A stretch of DNA of 64,000 bases, from the NCBI RefSeq assembly GCF_902497555.1, contig NZ_CABVGP010000002.1, positions 3,377,385 through 3,441,384 of the forward strand, read 5' to 3'. How positions within the stretch are numbered: the stretch's first letter is position 1; each line of letters starts with the position of its first letter. The stretch comes from Amycolatopsis camponoti. GTDB lineage: Bacteria > Actinomycetota > Actinomycetes > Mycobacteriales > Pseudonocardiaceae. The notes beneath the pieces are model-generated. The model had not been told where the DNA came from. It did not search any database and saw nothing but the letters and a program-made list of their open reading frames with translations. Of the stretch, positions 8,210 through 16,887 are shown in pieces. Both the position numbers and the translations under genes were made by a program.

Positions 8210-9760
8210 TCATCTTCCGGGGAGACCGCTGATGCCGTGTTCGAGGGCGAACAGCCCGGCACCGGTCCGGTTGGACACCCCGGCCTTGGCGTAGATGTGC
8301 TCGACGTGGTTGCGGACGGTCTTCTCGCTGATCGACAGCGTCCGCGCGATCTCGCGGTTCGAGCCGCCGCCGGCGAGCAGGCGCAGCACCTCCACCTCGC
8401 GGCCGGTCAGCCCGGCGGGGTGCGACGGCCGTCGCCGCGCGTGCCCGGCGGCCAGCAGGACGGCGTCGACGGCGTGCGCGTCCAATCGGGACTCCCGCGC
8501 TTGCTGCCGCAGGATTTCCGCCGCGTCCACGGCGTCGCGCGCCGGGCGGTGCGGGCGCGGTTCGCGCAGCGCGTGGTAGACGTCGGCGGCGGCGAGCAGC
8601 CGGGCGTGCGGCGCCAGTGCCACCCCGGCCGCGCCGAGCGGGTAGCCGGAGCCGTCGAGCCGTTCGTGGTGCGCCGCGGCGATGACGGCGACCTGCTCCA
8701 AACCCCTTACGCGGCGCAGGATCCGGCCCGTCAGGTAGGGGTGCAGCCGGACGCGCTCCCATTCCGCTCCGGACAGCGGGCCGGGCTTTTCCCAGATGCT
8801 GTTGGGCACGCCCATCCGGCCGAGGTCGTGCACCAGCCCGGCGCGCCGGACGAGCCGGACGTCCGCTTCGGACATCCCGCTGAGGCGGGCGGCCTCGGCG
8901 GCGAGATCGGCGACCCCGCGCGAGTGCCCGAGGGCGAACGGGCACTTGAGGTCGGCGAAGTCGCCGATCGCGGTCAGCAGGTCGTCGAGCTCGGTGTCGG
9001 TGAGCGTCCGGTCGGGAGCCTGCGCCAGCGCGGTCGTCCAGACGTCGTCTTCGAGCAGGCCCGCCAGGATTTCTCCGGCGGCGTCCGTGAAGGCCTTGAC
9101 GACGGCGGGGTCGAACTGGGTGCCACTGCGCGCTTCGGCCATCGCGACGGCGGCCGGGACCCCGCCGCGCCGGAGGTACACCTCGGCGACCTCGGCGAGG
9201 TGCACCACGCGCACTTCGATCGGGAGGCCGTCGCCGCGGGCGCCGGTGGGCAGGCCGCTGCCGTCCCAGCGTTCGAAGGTGCCGGCCAGCGCGGTGCCGA
9301 CCGCCGCGCCCAGTCCCAGCCGGTCGGCGAGCCGCCCGGCGGAGGTGCAGTGGGAGTGGATCAGCGCGGCGAGGCGGCCGCGGGCCCTGGCGAGGAACGC
9401 GGCGGCGAGCACGGCCCGCGCGACCGGGGCGCGGTCGCGGCCGGCGTGCGCGGCGAGCAGGCGCAGGAACGGCCAGCCCGTCCAGTCGACGCGGTAGGTG
9501 GCGGAGCGGAAGGCGATGTCGTCGCCGAACCACCCGGCCAGCTCGTGGGAGTCGGCGTGACAGCCGATCCAGGCGACGAGGGTGGCGTGGAAGGCCGTGT
9601 CGCGCTGGTCCTCGTCGAGGCCGAGCCGCTCGGCGAGCCGGGTCGCGATCAGCGCGGAGCGCAGCATGTGCTCCATGGGCTGGCCCAGGCCGAGATCGAT
9701 GGCGAGCGACAGCGCGGCGAGCACCTCGGCCCGCCCCGGCCCGCTCGGCTGGACGGCCAT
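8210..9760 (-). CDS. HD-domain phosphohydrolase with C-terminal LuxR helix-turn-helix
   Basis: A 516-residue protein. It has a degenerate N-terminal HD-like region (about 10-130), a second HD-GYP-like domain (about 290-430) and a LuxR DNA-binding domain (about 445-505). The second HD keeps [23 protein letters not shown] and [13 protein letters not shown]. The motif reads HDLGR where HD-GYP proteins have HDIGK. The LuxR part reads [15 protein letters not shown] followed by [16 protein letters not shown]. It probably joins a nucleotide- or c-di-GMP-linked signal to transcription, though catalysis is unproven. GGAGAGG precedes the ATG at 9760. Divergent from the luciferase-like gene at 9915. Confidence 0.88.
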   Translation of the reverse strand: MAVQPSGPGRAEVLAALSLAIDLGLGQPMEHMLRSALIATRLAERLGLDEDQRDTAFHATLVAWIGCHADSHELAGWFGDDIAFRSATYRVDWTGWPFLRLLAAHAGRDRAPVARAVLAAAFLARARGRLAALIHSHCTSAGRLADRLGLGAAVGTALAGTFERWDGSGLPTGARGDGLPIEVRVVHLAEVAEVYLRRGGVPAAVAMAEARSGTQFDPAVVKAFTDAAGEILAGLLEDDVWTTALAQAPDRTLTDTELDDLLTAIGDFADLKCPFALGHSRGVADLAAEAARLSGMSEADVRLVRRAGLVHDLGRMGVPNSIWEKPGPLSGAEWERVRLHPYLTGRILRRVRGLEQVAVIAAAHHERLDGSGYPLGAAGVALAPHARLLAAADVYHALREPRPHRPARDAVDAAEILRQQARESRLDAHAVDAVLLAAGHARRRPSHPAGLTGREVEVLRLLAGGGSNREIARTLSISEKTVRNHVEHIYAKAGVSNRTGAGLFALEHGISGLPGR

Positions 9761-9914
9761 GGGATCGCCTCTCCTTCGGGAGAAGCGTGCCACCCGGACG
9801 GCCGGTGACCAAGCTGCTCCGTCCGGGTGACCATCTGTAATGCCCCGGTCGCTCTCGGCGTCTGACTTCTCGGTGCCTGATCCTTCGGGACCCCCGACGA
9901 CGCGGAGGCCGTGG

Positions 9915-11075
9915 ATGAAGATCGACCTGTTCAACGAGATCCAGAACCCGCGGCCCTGGCCCGAAGGACACGAGCAGCTGCGGTTCCGGCAGGCGATCGA
10001 GCAGGCCGTCCTCGCCGACGAGCTGGGCTACGGGTGCTGGTGGCAGGTCGAGCACCACGGCGCGGGGGAGTTCAGCCTGTCGTCCGCGCCCGAGCTGATG
10101 CTGGCGGCGCTTTCCCAGCGCACCAGCCGGATCCGGCTCGGCCACTCCGCCGTGCTCGCGCCGGGGCGGTTCAACCACCCGATCCGCGTCGCCGAGCGCG
10201 CGGCGACGCTCGACCACCTCAGCGGCGGCCGGGTGGAGCTGGGCCTGACCCGGTCGACGATCCCGGAGTGGCGCCTGTTCGGCATCGAGCCCGACGAGGC
10301 CCGCGCCCAGACGCAGCAGGCGTTCGAGATGGTGCCGAAGATGTGGACGTCCGAGCGGTTCTCGTGGGCGAGCGACGCCTACCGCGTCGACGACGCCGGG
10401 ATCGGCCCGAAGCCGCTGCAGAAGCCGCACCCGCCGCTCTGGCAGGCGGCGGCGAGCCCGGCGTCGTTCGAGGAGGCCGGGCGCCGCGGGGTGGGCGTGC
10501 TGGGCACGACGATGTGGGAGTCGCTGGAGCGCGCGAGCCGCCTGATCGGCCTGTACCGCGCGGCGGCCGCTTCGTGCACCGACCCGGTCGGGGCGTTCGT
10601 CAACGACCAGGTCGGGTTCTTCACGTTCGTCCACTGCGCGGACACCGACGAGGAGGCGATGCGAAACGGCGCGGCGGCGGCCGCGGCCTGGTACACGGTG
10701 ACGGCGTTGACGTTCTTCGAAGCGGCGACGGAGTTCGTCCGCGCCAACGCCCGCAACGAAGAGCTGATGAAGTCCCCGGGCTTGACGGGCGACTTCCTCC
10801 GCGGCGAAGCGGCGGCCGCGCCGTCGGAGGCGAACCTGCTGATCGCCCGGATCCTCCAGGGCGAGCCGGTCCGCGACGAGGAGGTGTTCGAGGTGCTGAG
10901 CGCGCAGGATTCGCTGATCGTGGGCAGCCCGGAGACGTGCCGCAAGAAGCTGCGCGCGTACGCGGATCTGGGGATCGACCGGCTGATGTGCCTGCAGCAG
11001 ATCGGCGGGATTCCGCACGAGAAGGTCCTGAAGAGCATCCGGCTGATCGGCGAGCTGATCCCCGACCTGGAATGA
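9915..11075 (+). CDS. luciferase-like (LLM) flavin-dependent oxidoreductase
   Basis: A 386-residue bacterial-luciferase-like TIM barrel. It starts [15 protein letters not shown] and contains the family segments [54 protein letters not shown] in outline, and [14 protein letters not shown] near the end. It is likely an FMN-dependent monooxygenase of the LLM class, with unknown substrate. GGAGG lies 6 nt before the ATG. It is monocistronic, divergent from the HD-LuxR gene, with a 154-bp space holding the promoters. Confidence 0.9.
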   Translation: MKIDLFNEIQNPRPWPEGHEQLRFRQAIEQAVLADELGYGCWWQVEHHGAGEFSLSSAPELMLAALSQRTSRIRLGHSAVLAPGRFNHPIRVAERAATLDHLSGGRVELGLTRSTIPEWRLFGIEPDEARAQTQQAFEMVPKMWTSERFSWASDAYRVDDAGIGPKPLQKPHPPLWQAAASPASFEEAGRRGVGVLGTTMWESLERASRLIGLYRAAAASCTDPVGAFVNDQVGFFTFVHCADTDEEAMRNGAAAAAAWYTVTALTFFEAATEFVRANARNEELMKSPGLTGDFLRGEAAAAPSEANLLIARILQGEPVRDEEVFEVLSAQDSLIVGSPETCRKKLRAYADLGIDRLMCLQQIGGIPHEKVLKSIRLIGELIPDLE

Positions 11076-11128
11076 AGACGGTGGGGCGGCCGGTTGTCGC
11101 ACGAGTCGTTGTCGGGCATCCTCCGTGC

Positions 11129-11647
11129 ATGGCCGTCGTCGTGTCGTTCATCGCTGTGTTGGTCAGCACGTTCGTCTTCGTCTACAACCGGCGAATGTCT
11201 CGCAGGGATCTCCTTCTCGACTCTCACGAAAGGCAACTCTTGCCGGAGAACCAGCACGGCCGGCGGGTGGTCTTTCAGATGAGGGAGACCGGTGACTTGC
11301 CGGACGCGCTGTCCGCAGAAGACTTCCGGTCGGCCAACCATGCGCTCGCATCCATGAACATGCTGGGTTTCCTCTGCTGTCGCCGGTATGTCTCGATGCG
11401 TGACGCGATCGCGCTGTGGGGACAGACTGTAGTGCGGGTAGTCGATGCCGCGGAGAAGACCGGTTTTCTCGCGCTCCGTGACTCGCAGCAGGAAGGAACA
11501 CCGGTCTGGCCTTACCTTCGCGAGTTCGCACTGATCGCGCGAGCTCGGTCGCACCTGTACCTCAATCCTCTGCGAGTCAAAGGTTTTCGGAGACGACCGC
11601 GATTTCAGGTTCAGGCGCACATCCCGCCGGTATCCGACGAGGAGTAG
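11129..11647 (+). CDS. membrane-anchored hypothetical protein, atypical base composition
   Basis: A 172-residue protein. One N-terminal transmembrane helix (about residues 2-18, MAVVVSFIAVLVSTFVF) precedes a cytoplasmic alpha-helical domain with a short Cys pair (FLCCRRY). The pattern loosely recalls DUF4760-type proteins, but I do not recognise it firmly. Codon use is clearly less GC-biased at third positions than in all neighbours (many CTT, TCT, ACT and TTC/TTT choices), which suggests recent acquisition. It is followed at once by a strong hairpin terminator. Confidence 0.65.
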   Translation: MAVVVSFIAVLVSTFVFVYNRRMSRRDLLLDSHERQLLPENQHGRRVVFQMRETGDLPDALSAEDFRSANHALASMNMLGFLCCRRYVSMRDAIALWGQTVVRVVDAAEKTGFLALRDSQQEGTPVWPYLREFALIARARSHLYLNPLRVKGFRRRPRFQVQAHIPPVSDEE

Positions 11648-11649
11648 TG

Positions 11650-11683
11650 GGGCGGCAGGGCAGGAGGTCCTGTCCTGCCGCCC
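11650..11683. terminator. bidirectional hairpin terminator
   Basis: A near-perfect 16-bp stem: GGGCGGCAGGGCAGGA pairs with TCCTGTCCTGCCGCCC around a 2-nt centre, with one G.U pair. It lies between convergent genes (hypothetical 11129-11647 and SDR 11706-12452), so it can serve both. Confidence 0.8.
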
Positions 11684-11705
11684 TGGGGCGCGACGCTCAC
11701 GCCGG

Positions 11706-12452
11706 CTACGCCGTGAAGCCGCCGTCGACGGGGAGGACCACTCCGCTCAAGTGGCTCGCCCGGTCGCTCAGCAGGAACGCCGCCGTCGAGCCGACTTCCG
11801 CGCCCGTGCCCGCTTTCCGCAACGGTGTCGCCGCGATGCGGGCCTCGACCCCGCCCGGGATCGTGCGGCGCAGTTCGTCCAGCATCGGCGTTTCCGTCGG
11901 GCCCGGGGCGATCACGTTGACCCGGATGCCCAGCGGCCCGAAGTCGTGCGCCGCGGTGCGGGTCAGGCCGATCACCGCGTGCTTCGTCGCCTGGTACGCG
12001 CCCATGCCCGAACTTCCGCGCAGGCCGCCGATGCTGCTCACGTTCACGATCGACCCCGAGCCCTGGCTCTCCATCGCGCGGACCTCCGCACGAAGGCACA
12101 GCCACGTGCCCTTGACGTTCACCGCCATGATCCGGTCGAAGTCCTCCTCCGACACCGAGTCGAGACGGCCGCCGCCGCCCATGGCCGCGTTGTTGAACGC
12201 TCCGTCGAGGCGGCCGAACCGCGAGACCGTCGCCGAGACGAACGCGTCCACATCGGACGCCGAGGTGATGTCGCCGGTCGTGTACGCGACGTCGTGGTCG
12301 GACAGCTCCGCCGCGAGCTTCGCCAGCGGTTCTTCGTTCCGCGCCACCAGCATCACCGAAGCGCCGTCCGCGGCGAACACCCGTGCCGCCTCGGCGCCGA
12401 TGCCCGAACTGGCCCCGACGACCAGGACCACCTTGCCGGTCAGCAAGCTCAT
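11706..12452 (-). CDS. short-chain dehydrogenase/reductase
   Basis: A 248-residue classical SDR. The NAD(P) motif VGASSGIGAEAAR lies near residues 12-24, the NNAAMGG motif around 88, the catalytic Ser in VNVSSIGG, and Tyr/Lys in YQATKHA. The C-terminal LPVDGGFTA is typical. It oxidises or reduces a hydroxyl/keto group in the island's pathway. Its ATG overlaps the BKACE stop (ATGA), making it the last gene of the six-gene minus-strand run, which is probably one IclR-controlled transcript. Confidence 0.93.
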   Translation of the reverse strand: MSLLTGKVVLVVGASSGIGAEAARVFAADGASVMLVARNEEPLAKLAAELSDHDVAYTTGDITSASDVDAFVSATVSRFGRLDGAFNNAAMGGGGRLDSVSEEDFDRIMAVNVKGTWLCLRAEVRAMESQGSGSIVNVSSIGGLRGSSGMGAYQATKHAVIGLTRTAAHDFGPLGIRVNVIAPGPTETPMLDELRRTIPGGVEARIAATPLRKAGTGAEVGSTAAFLLSDRASHLSGVVLPVDGGFTA

Positions 12453-13369
12453 GCCTCTCCTCCTCGTAGTGCCAGCATCGCGCGGGCGTCGGCCGGGGTC
12501 GCGATGGGCTTGCCGAGATCCTCCACCACCGCCCGGATCTTCCGGACTTGCTGGGCGTTGCTCTCGGCGAGCTTGCCCTTGCCGATCCACAGGCTGTCCT
12601 CCAGGCCGACCCGCACGTGCCCGCCGAGCCACGCGCTGTGCGTGCCGAAGCCCAGCTGCTCGCGGCCGGCGGCGAAGGCCGAAAACGCGTAGTCGTCGCC
12701 GAACAGCTTGTCCGCGATCCGCACCATGTGCTCCAGGTTCGCGTGGTCGGCGCCGATCCCGCCGAGGACGCCGAACACGCCCTGGATCAGCAACGGCGGC
12801 TTCGCCAGGCCCAGCTCGACGAAGTACGCCAGCGAGTACAGGTGCCCGATGTCGTAGCACTCGTACTCGAACCGGGTCCCGGACTCGCCGAGCGTCCGCA
12901 GCGTGTGCTCGATCTTGTCGAACGTGTTCACGAACGGCTTCGAGTACGTGTTGAGCACGTACGGCTTTTCCCAGTCGTGCTTCCACTCCGTCACCTTGTC
13001 GGCGATGCCGGAGTAGACGAAGTTCATCGACCCCATGTTCATCGACGCGAGCTCCGGCCGCAGCCGGTAGGCGGCCGCGAGCCGTTCGTCCATCGTCATC
13101 GAGGAGGCGCCGCCGGTCGTGATGTTGATGACGGCGTCGGTCTCCGCGGTGATCCGCCCGACGATCTTCTCGAACACGTCGGGATCGGGCGTCGGCCGCC
13201 CGTCCGGCTCCCGGGCGTGCAGGTGGACGATGGCCGAACCCGCCTCGATCGCCTCCAAGGCCGCGTCGGCGACCTCGTCGGCCGACAGCGGCAGGTGGGG
13301 GCTCTGCGACGGGATGTTCACCGAGCCCGTGATGGCGGTGGTGATGATGACTTTCTCGGCCGTGCGCAT
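12449..13369 (-). CDS. 3-keto-5-aminohexanoate cleavage enzyme family (BKACE)
   Basis: A 306-residue BKACE (DUF849) protein, of normal length. It has VIITTAITGS near the start, the metal ligands of AIVHLHAR (His-x-His) and INITTGG, plus ELASMNMGSMNF. BKACE enzymes use Zn2+ to condense a beta-keto acid with acetyl-CoA, giving acetoacetate and a new CoA ester. The specific keto acid is unknown. AGAGGAGG precedes the start at 13369. The upstream luciferase-like gene ends in a TGATG overlap with this start. Confidence 0.93.
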   Translation of the reverse strand: MRTAEKVIITTAITGSVNIPSQSPHLPLSADEVADAALEAIEAGSAIVHLHAREPDGRPTPDPDVFEKIVGRITAETDAVINITTGGASSMTMDERLAAAYRLRPELASMNMGSMNFVYSGIADKVTEWKHDWEKPYVLNTYSKPFVNTFDKIEHTLRTLGESGTRFEYECYDIGHLYSLAYFVELGLAKPPLLIQGVFGVLGGIGADHANLEHMVRIADKLFGDDYAFSAFAAGREQLGFGTHSAWLGGHVRVGLEDSLWIGKGKLAESNAQQVRKIRAVVEDLGKPIATPADARAMLALRGGEA

Positions 13370-14208
13370 CAATCCTCCTCTGGTGCGAGCGCCCGGTAGG
13401 CGTCCAGCTTCGCGTCGTCCAGCGGGCCGACCAGACTCAACGCCACCTGGGTGGCGCCCGCTTCGTACTGCGCCCGCACCGTCTCGCGCACCTGGTCGGG
13501 CGTGCCGTACGCGACGAGCGCGTCGAGCAGGCGGTCGGACCCCGGCGGCGCGAGGTCGGCTTCGGTGAACCCGAGCCGCTTCAGCTTCGCGATCTGGTGG
13601 GGGAGCGTCAGGTAGTAGGCGAGCCGGTCCCGGGCCACTTCGCGCGCGGCCGCCCGGGAGCGGCCGACCACCGCCCACTGGACCACCGAAAGGAAGAGGT
13701 CCCCGATCGTTTCGCGCGCCCAGCGCGTGTGCTCCGGCGTGACGAGGAACGTGATCAGCCCGTCGGCGCGCTCGGCCGCGAGCCGGGTGATCCCGGCCGA
13801 GTACGCCCCGAGCACCTTCGGCACGCCGTGCGCCACCTTGTCGACGCCGTCGAGGTACTCGCGCAGGAACGGCAGCGGTCCGACCCCGCGTTCACGGACC
13901 GCGCCGCTCACGCCGAGCCCCAGCACGTAGCGCCCGGGATACCCCGCGGCGAGATCCCGTGCGGCCGACCCCGCCGACTTCGGCACGCGCTCGAGAGCCC
14001 GCGCGACGCCGTTGCCGACGATCAGTCGTGAGGTCGACGCCAGGACCAGGGACGCCGTCGTGAACGCCTCCCGCCCGGCGACCTCGGGAATCCACACCAT
14101 GCGGTGGCCGTACTCCTCGAGCGCCCGCACGAACCGCACCACGCCGTCGTGGTCGAGGTCGTCCAGCTCGGCGATCGACAACGCCGTGCGCGGCAGGGAC
14201 AGCGTCAT
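13369..14208 (-). CDS. LLM-class oxidoreductase, F420- or flavin-dependent
   Basis: A 279-residue luciferase-like barrel. It contains EEYGHRMVWIPEV, LASTSRLIVGNGVARAL, the phosphate-binding-type turn YVLGLGVSGAVRE and a late GTPDQVRETVR. Compact members of this length in actinobacteria usually bind F420. Within the island it could oxygenate or dehydrogenate a ring intermediate. Its ATG overlaps the aldolase stop by 4 nt (ATGA). Confidence 0.9.
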   Translation of the reverse strand: MTLSLPRTALSIAELDDLDHDGVVRFVRALEEYGHRMVWIPEVAGREAFTTASLVLASTSRLIVGNGVARALERVPKSAGSAARDLAAGYPGRYVLGLGVSGAVRERGVGPLPFLREYLDGVDKVAHGVPKVLGAYSAGITRLAAERADGLITFLVTPEHTRWARETIGDLFLSVVQWAVVGRSRAAAREVARDRLAYYLTLPHQIAKLKRLGFTEADLAPPGSDRLLDALVAYGTPDQVRETVRAQYEAGATQVALSLVGPLDDAKLDAYRALAPEED

Positions 14209-14975
14209 GCGGTCGCGTCCCGGAACGCCGTGACGAGGTTTCGCGCGGCCTCGGCCAGCATCGTCGTGTCGTTGCTGAGCAGGACGAAGTCGCAGCCGTC
14301 GCGCACGGCCTGCGCCGCCTTCTCCGGCACCCCGCCGAACGCCAGCCCGCACTTCTTCCCGGCGTCGTGCGCGGCCGCGATCGCCGAGGCGACGAGGTCG
14401 AGCACGTCCGGCGACGCGGGTGACGAGCCCATCGACATCGACAGGTCCGCCGCACCGACGAACACGGCGTCCACGGTGTCCAGGGCCAGCATCTCGGGCG
14501 CGGCCTTGATCGCCTCGACGCTCTCCAGCTGCGGGATGCACAGCACGTCGTCGTTGCCCGTGGCCAGGTACTCGGCGTTGGGCCGCAACCCCCACGCCCC
14601 GGCCCGGCTGGTGCCGCCGGCGCCGCGGACGCCGTGCGGCGGGAACCGGCACGCCCGCCCGACGGCCGCCGCCTCCTCGACCGTGTCGACGTGCGGGACG
14701 AGGATGCCCATCGCGCCGGCGTCGAGGATCTTCTGGATCGTCGACGGCGTCTTGTCCGGCACCCGCACGATCGGCGTCAGGCCGAGCGCGGCGGCGGTGT
14801 TGATCAGCCGGTACGCCGTCACCAGGTCCAGCGGCGCGTGCTCCAGGTCGACGACCACGAAGTCGAACCCGGCGAACGCCATGATCTCGGCCGGCTCGGT
14901 CGAGGCGATCTTCAGCCAGGTGCCCACGGGCGTGGCGTCGCGGGTGAACAGCCCGCCTCCGGTCCGCCCGCTCAC
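14205..14975 (-). CDS. HpcH/HpaI-family aldolase
   Basis: A 256-residue class II aldolase of the HpcH/HpaI/citrate lyase beta family. It shows GTWLKIASTEPAEIMAFAGFDFVVVDLEHAP in outline, with the Glu/His pair in DLEHA, and GAMGILVPHVDT. It has metal-binding Glu in PQLESVEA and Asp in FVGAADLSMSMG. Members split 4-hydroxy-2-oxo acids to pyruvate and an aldehyde. The GTG start at 14975 overlaps the cupin stop (GTGA). In this pathway it is a candidate carbon-carbon cleaving step. Confidence 0.92.
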   Translation of the reverse strand: MSGRTGGGLFTRDATPVGTWLKIASTEPAEIMAFAGFDFVVVDLEHAPLDLVTAYRLINTAAALGLTPIVRVPDKTPSTIQKILDAGAMGILVPHVDTVEEAAAVGRACRFPPHGVRGAGGTSRAGAWGLRPNAEYLATGNDDVLCIPQLESVEAIKAAPEMLALDTVDAVFVGAADLSMSMGSSPASPDVLDLVASAIAAAHDAGKKCGLAFGGVPEKAAQAVRDGCDFVLLSNDTTMLAEAARNLVTAFRDATA

Positions 14976-15835
14976 GGCATCGGGTAGTCGTCGGCGTTCA
15001 GGACCCAGCCCGGTTTCTCCGAGAAGTCCACCCGCGGCGGGCTGAAGATGTCGATCAGCTGGTTCACGCCCGGGTCGCTCGCTTCGGACGTGTGCACGGT
15101 CGGCGGCGGGATGACCGTCACCGACGGGCTCCCGATCCGGACGTGCTCGTCCTCGCGCCAGGTGCTGCTGTCGGGCAGCCACGGTGTCCGGATGTGGTGC
15201 ACGTATTCGCCCTGCACGGCCAGCGAGAGCTGCTCGAAGTCGTCGTGGTGGTGCGGAGACAGCTTGTGCGGGTCGCGCGGGCCGTCCTGCAGGGGCAGGA
15301 AGTTGACCATGAAGGAGCGGGTGCGGAAGATCCGCCCGAACCGCTTCGGGTCGTCCGGCACTTCGGACAGCGGGTAGAAGCGGACCCGCTCTTCGGCGGG
15401 CGCCGGCCAGCGTTCCAGCAGCGTGACGCGCGGGTGGGCTTGCGCGTACGCGTCGGCGTTGGCGACACGATCCCGCCACGCGGGTTCGGTCGCCTCGACC
15501 AGCCTGACGAGCGGGCCGTCGCCGTGGACGCTGATCCGCGACGCGCCCGGCGGGACGACGACGAGCCCGGGGGAGTCCACCTTGGTCGCGCCGTCGCCGG
15601 TCAGCACGGTGAACGCGGGGGAGGCGTCGGTGACGATGATCGCGAGCTCGCCGTCCAGGGTGCCGTTGTCGAGGTCGTCGCCGTCGCGGGCGTCGGTGTG
15701 GACGAGGATGACGTTCTGCGCGCGCACCACCGGCGTCGCGCGCAGGTCGAGGTACTGCGCGGCGGTGATCGCGGCGCCGCTGTCGGGCCGGGCCGCGGTG
15801 GCCAGCGCCGAACGGGGATCGTCCTTTTCGTACAC
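14972..15835 (-). CDS. cupin-domain protein, possible dioxygenase or isomerase
   Basis: A 287-residue two-lobed cupin protein. The C-terminal lobe holds a likely metal site: His cluster in KLSPHHHDDFEQLSL, then QGEYVHH and PPPTVHTSEA. The N-terminal lobe lacks these histidines, so only one metal centre is expected. The GTG start at 15835 has AGGA 6 nt upstream and lies 11 bp after the amidohydrolase-like gene. It may be a ring-cleaving dioxygenase or an isomerase. The family is too broad to say more. Confidence 0.82.
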   Translation of the reverse strand: MYEKDDPRSALATAARPDSGAAITAAQYLDLRATPVVRAQNVILVHTDARDGDDLDNGTLDGELAIIVTDASPAFTVLTGDGATKVDSPGLVVVPPGASRISVHGDGPLVRLVEATEPAWRDRVANADAYAQAHPRVTLLERWPAPAEERVRFYPLSEVPDDPKRFGRIFRTRSFMVNFLPLQDGPRDPHKLSPHHHDDFEQLSLAVQGEYVHHIRTPWLPDSSTWREDEHVRIGSPSVTVIPPPTVHTSEASDPGVNQLIDIFSPPRVDFSEKPGWVLNADDYPMP

Positions 15836-15846
15836 GGGAGGTCCTT

Positions 15847-16737
15847 TCAGGCGTCGAGGTTCAGCAGGTACGTCGGGTTGTCCCGGACCATCCGCCGCAG
15901 GTCCTTCTCCGGCAGGCCGAGGTCGAGCAGCGCTTCGCCGACGCGCAGCCACGCGTCGACCGGCTTCGGGTTGGCCTTCTGGCCGAAGTCCGACGCCAGC
16001 ACCGTGTGCTCCGGGCCGAGCGCTTCGATCCAGGTCAGCAGGTTCTTCGGGTCCCACTTCTGGGTGCCCTCGGGGTCGTACATGCCGACCTCGTGCTCGA
16101 TGAACGCGCCCAGTTCGATCAGCTCGCGGCACAGGGCCGGGTCGGCGCCGATGACGAAGTCCGGGTGGCTGACGACCATCCGCTTCATGCCGCGCTCGTG
16201 CGCCTCCTGGAACAGCGTCTTGATGTACTCGGGGTACATGTGGCCGCCGTTGAGGACGGCCTGCTGCTCCTTGATCTCGTCGAGGATCTCGATGGCTTCG
16301 GGCTTGAGTGCGCCTTCGCCGTCGACGATGTCGATGCGCTCCAGCGTCAGCGGGACGGTGGTGGTCGGGAAGGCGCCGTCTTCGGGGTGGCAGTCGATGT
16401 GCCGGCCGGAGGAGATGGTCGGGAACCAGACGACCTTGCCGCCCATGCGCAGGGTCATGCGCACGGCGTGGACGTTGAGCCCGCCGACGGTGCTGTTCAA
16501 CGCGATCCCGCCGAAGGCCTGCGCCTTGACACCCTCGAGCCGGCCCTTCATCGCGAGGACGTCCATCTGGGTGTTGTGGTGGTGGGACTTCGCGACCATG
16601 GCGCGCATCCCGATGCGCGCGCCGTCCTGCGCGGCCTCGACGTGGTCGAAGCGGCGGGGGAACGGGCTGGGGCCGGAGTGGACGTGCATGTCGACCAAGC
16701 CGTCCAGGACGGAGGCGATGGCGGGACGCGAGCTCAT
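15847..16737 (-). CDS. amidohydrolase-like protein, DUF6282 type
   Basis: A 296-residue metal-dependent-hydrolase-like protein. It starts with LVDMHVHSGPSPFPRRFDHVEAA, holding the His-x-His metal motif, and continues with MVAKSHHHNT, a Tyr/His-rich barrel, VVSHPDF and VLASDFGQKANP with the late Asp. This pattern is that of DUF6282 proteins, which resemble the amidohydrolase superfamily but lack a characterised reaction. It is first in the minus-strand run and would respond to the IclR operator sites just upstream. It is probably an amide- or lactone-opening step. Confidence 0.85.
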   Translation of the reverse strand: MSSRPAIASVLDGLVDMHVHSGPSPFPRRFDHVEAAQDGARIGMRAMVAKSHHHNTQMDVLAMKGRLEGVKAQAFGGIALNSTVGGLNVHAVRMTLRMGGKVVWFPTISSGRHIDCHPEDGAFPTTTVPLTLERIDIVDGEGALKPEAIEILDEIKEQQAVLNGGHMYPEYIKTLFQEAHERGMKRMVVSHPDFVIGADPALCRELIELGAFIEHEVGMYDPEGTQKWDPKNLLTWIEALGPEHTVLASDFGQKANPKPVDAWLRVGEALLDLGLPEKDLRRMVRDNPTYLLNLDA

Positions 16738-16750
16738 GAGCGGCCTTTCG

Positions 16751-16776
16751 GTTCACATTATGAAGTCAAAGTTCAC
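16751..16776. promoter_or_regulatory. two GTTCAC half-sites near the amidohydrolase start, possible IclR sites
   Basis: GTTCAC occurs at 16751-16756 and again at 16771-16776, 20 bp apart. The first is followed by ATT and ATGAAG, a 4-of-6 match to the second arm of the palindrome at 16845. They lie 14-40 bp upstream of the minus-strand operon start, where a bound regulator would overlap the promoter. Confidence 0.5.
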
Positions 16777-16844
16777 TATAAGACCGCCTGTCAACCCTGT
16801 GACCGCTCTTGTGCATCGACGAGTCCATATTTAGAGTGTCTGAC

Positions 16845-16859
16845 GTTCACTTGGTGAAC
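16845..16859. promoter_or_regulatory. palindromic operator, candidate IclR site
   Basis: GTTCACTTGGTGAAC has perfect 6-bp arms around TTG. It lies 29 bp before the MFS start codon in the divergent promoter region. The same arms with the same spacing occur in front of the iclR gene at 20074-20088. Confidence 0.75.
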
Positions 16860-16887
16860 ATTCAGTTCGGAGTAACGGAGGACGCTG

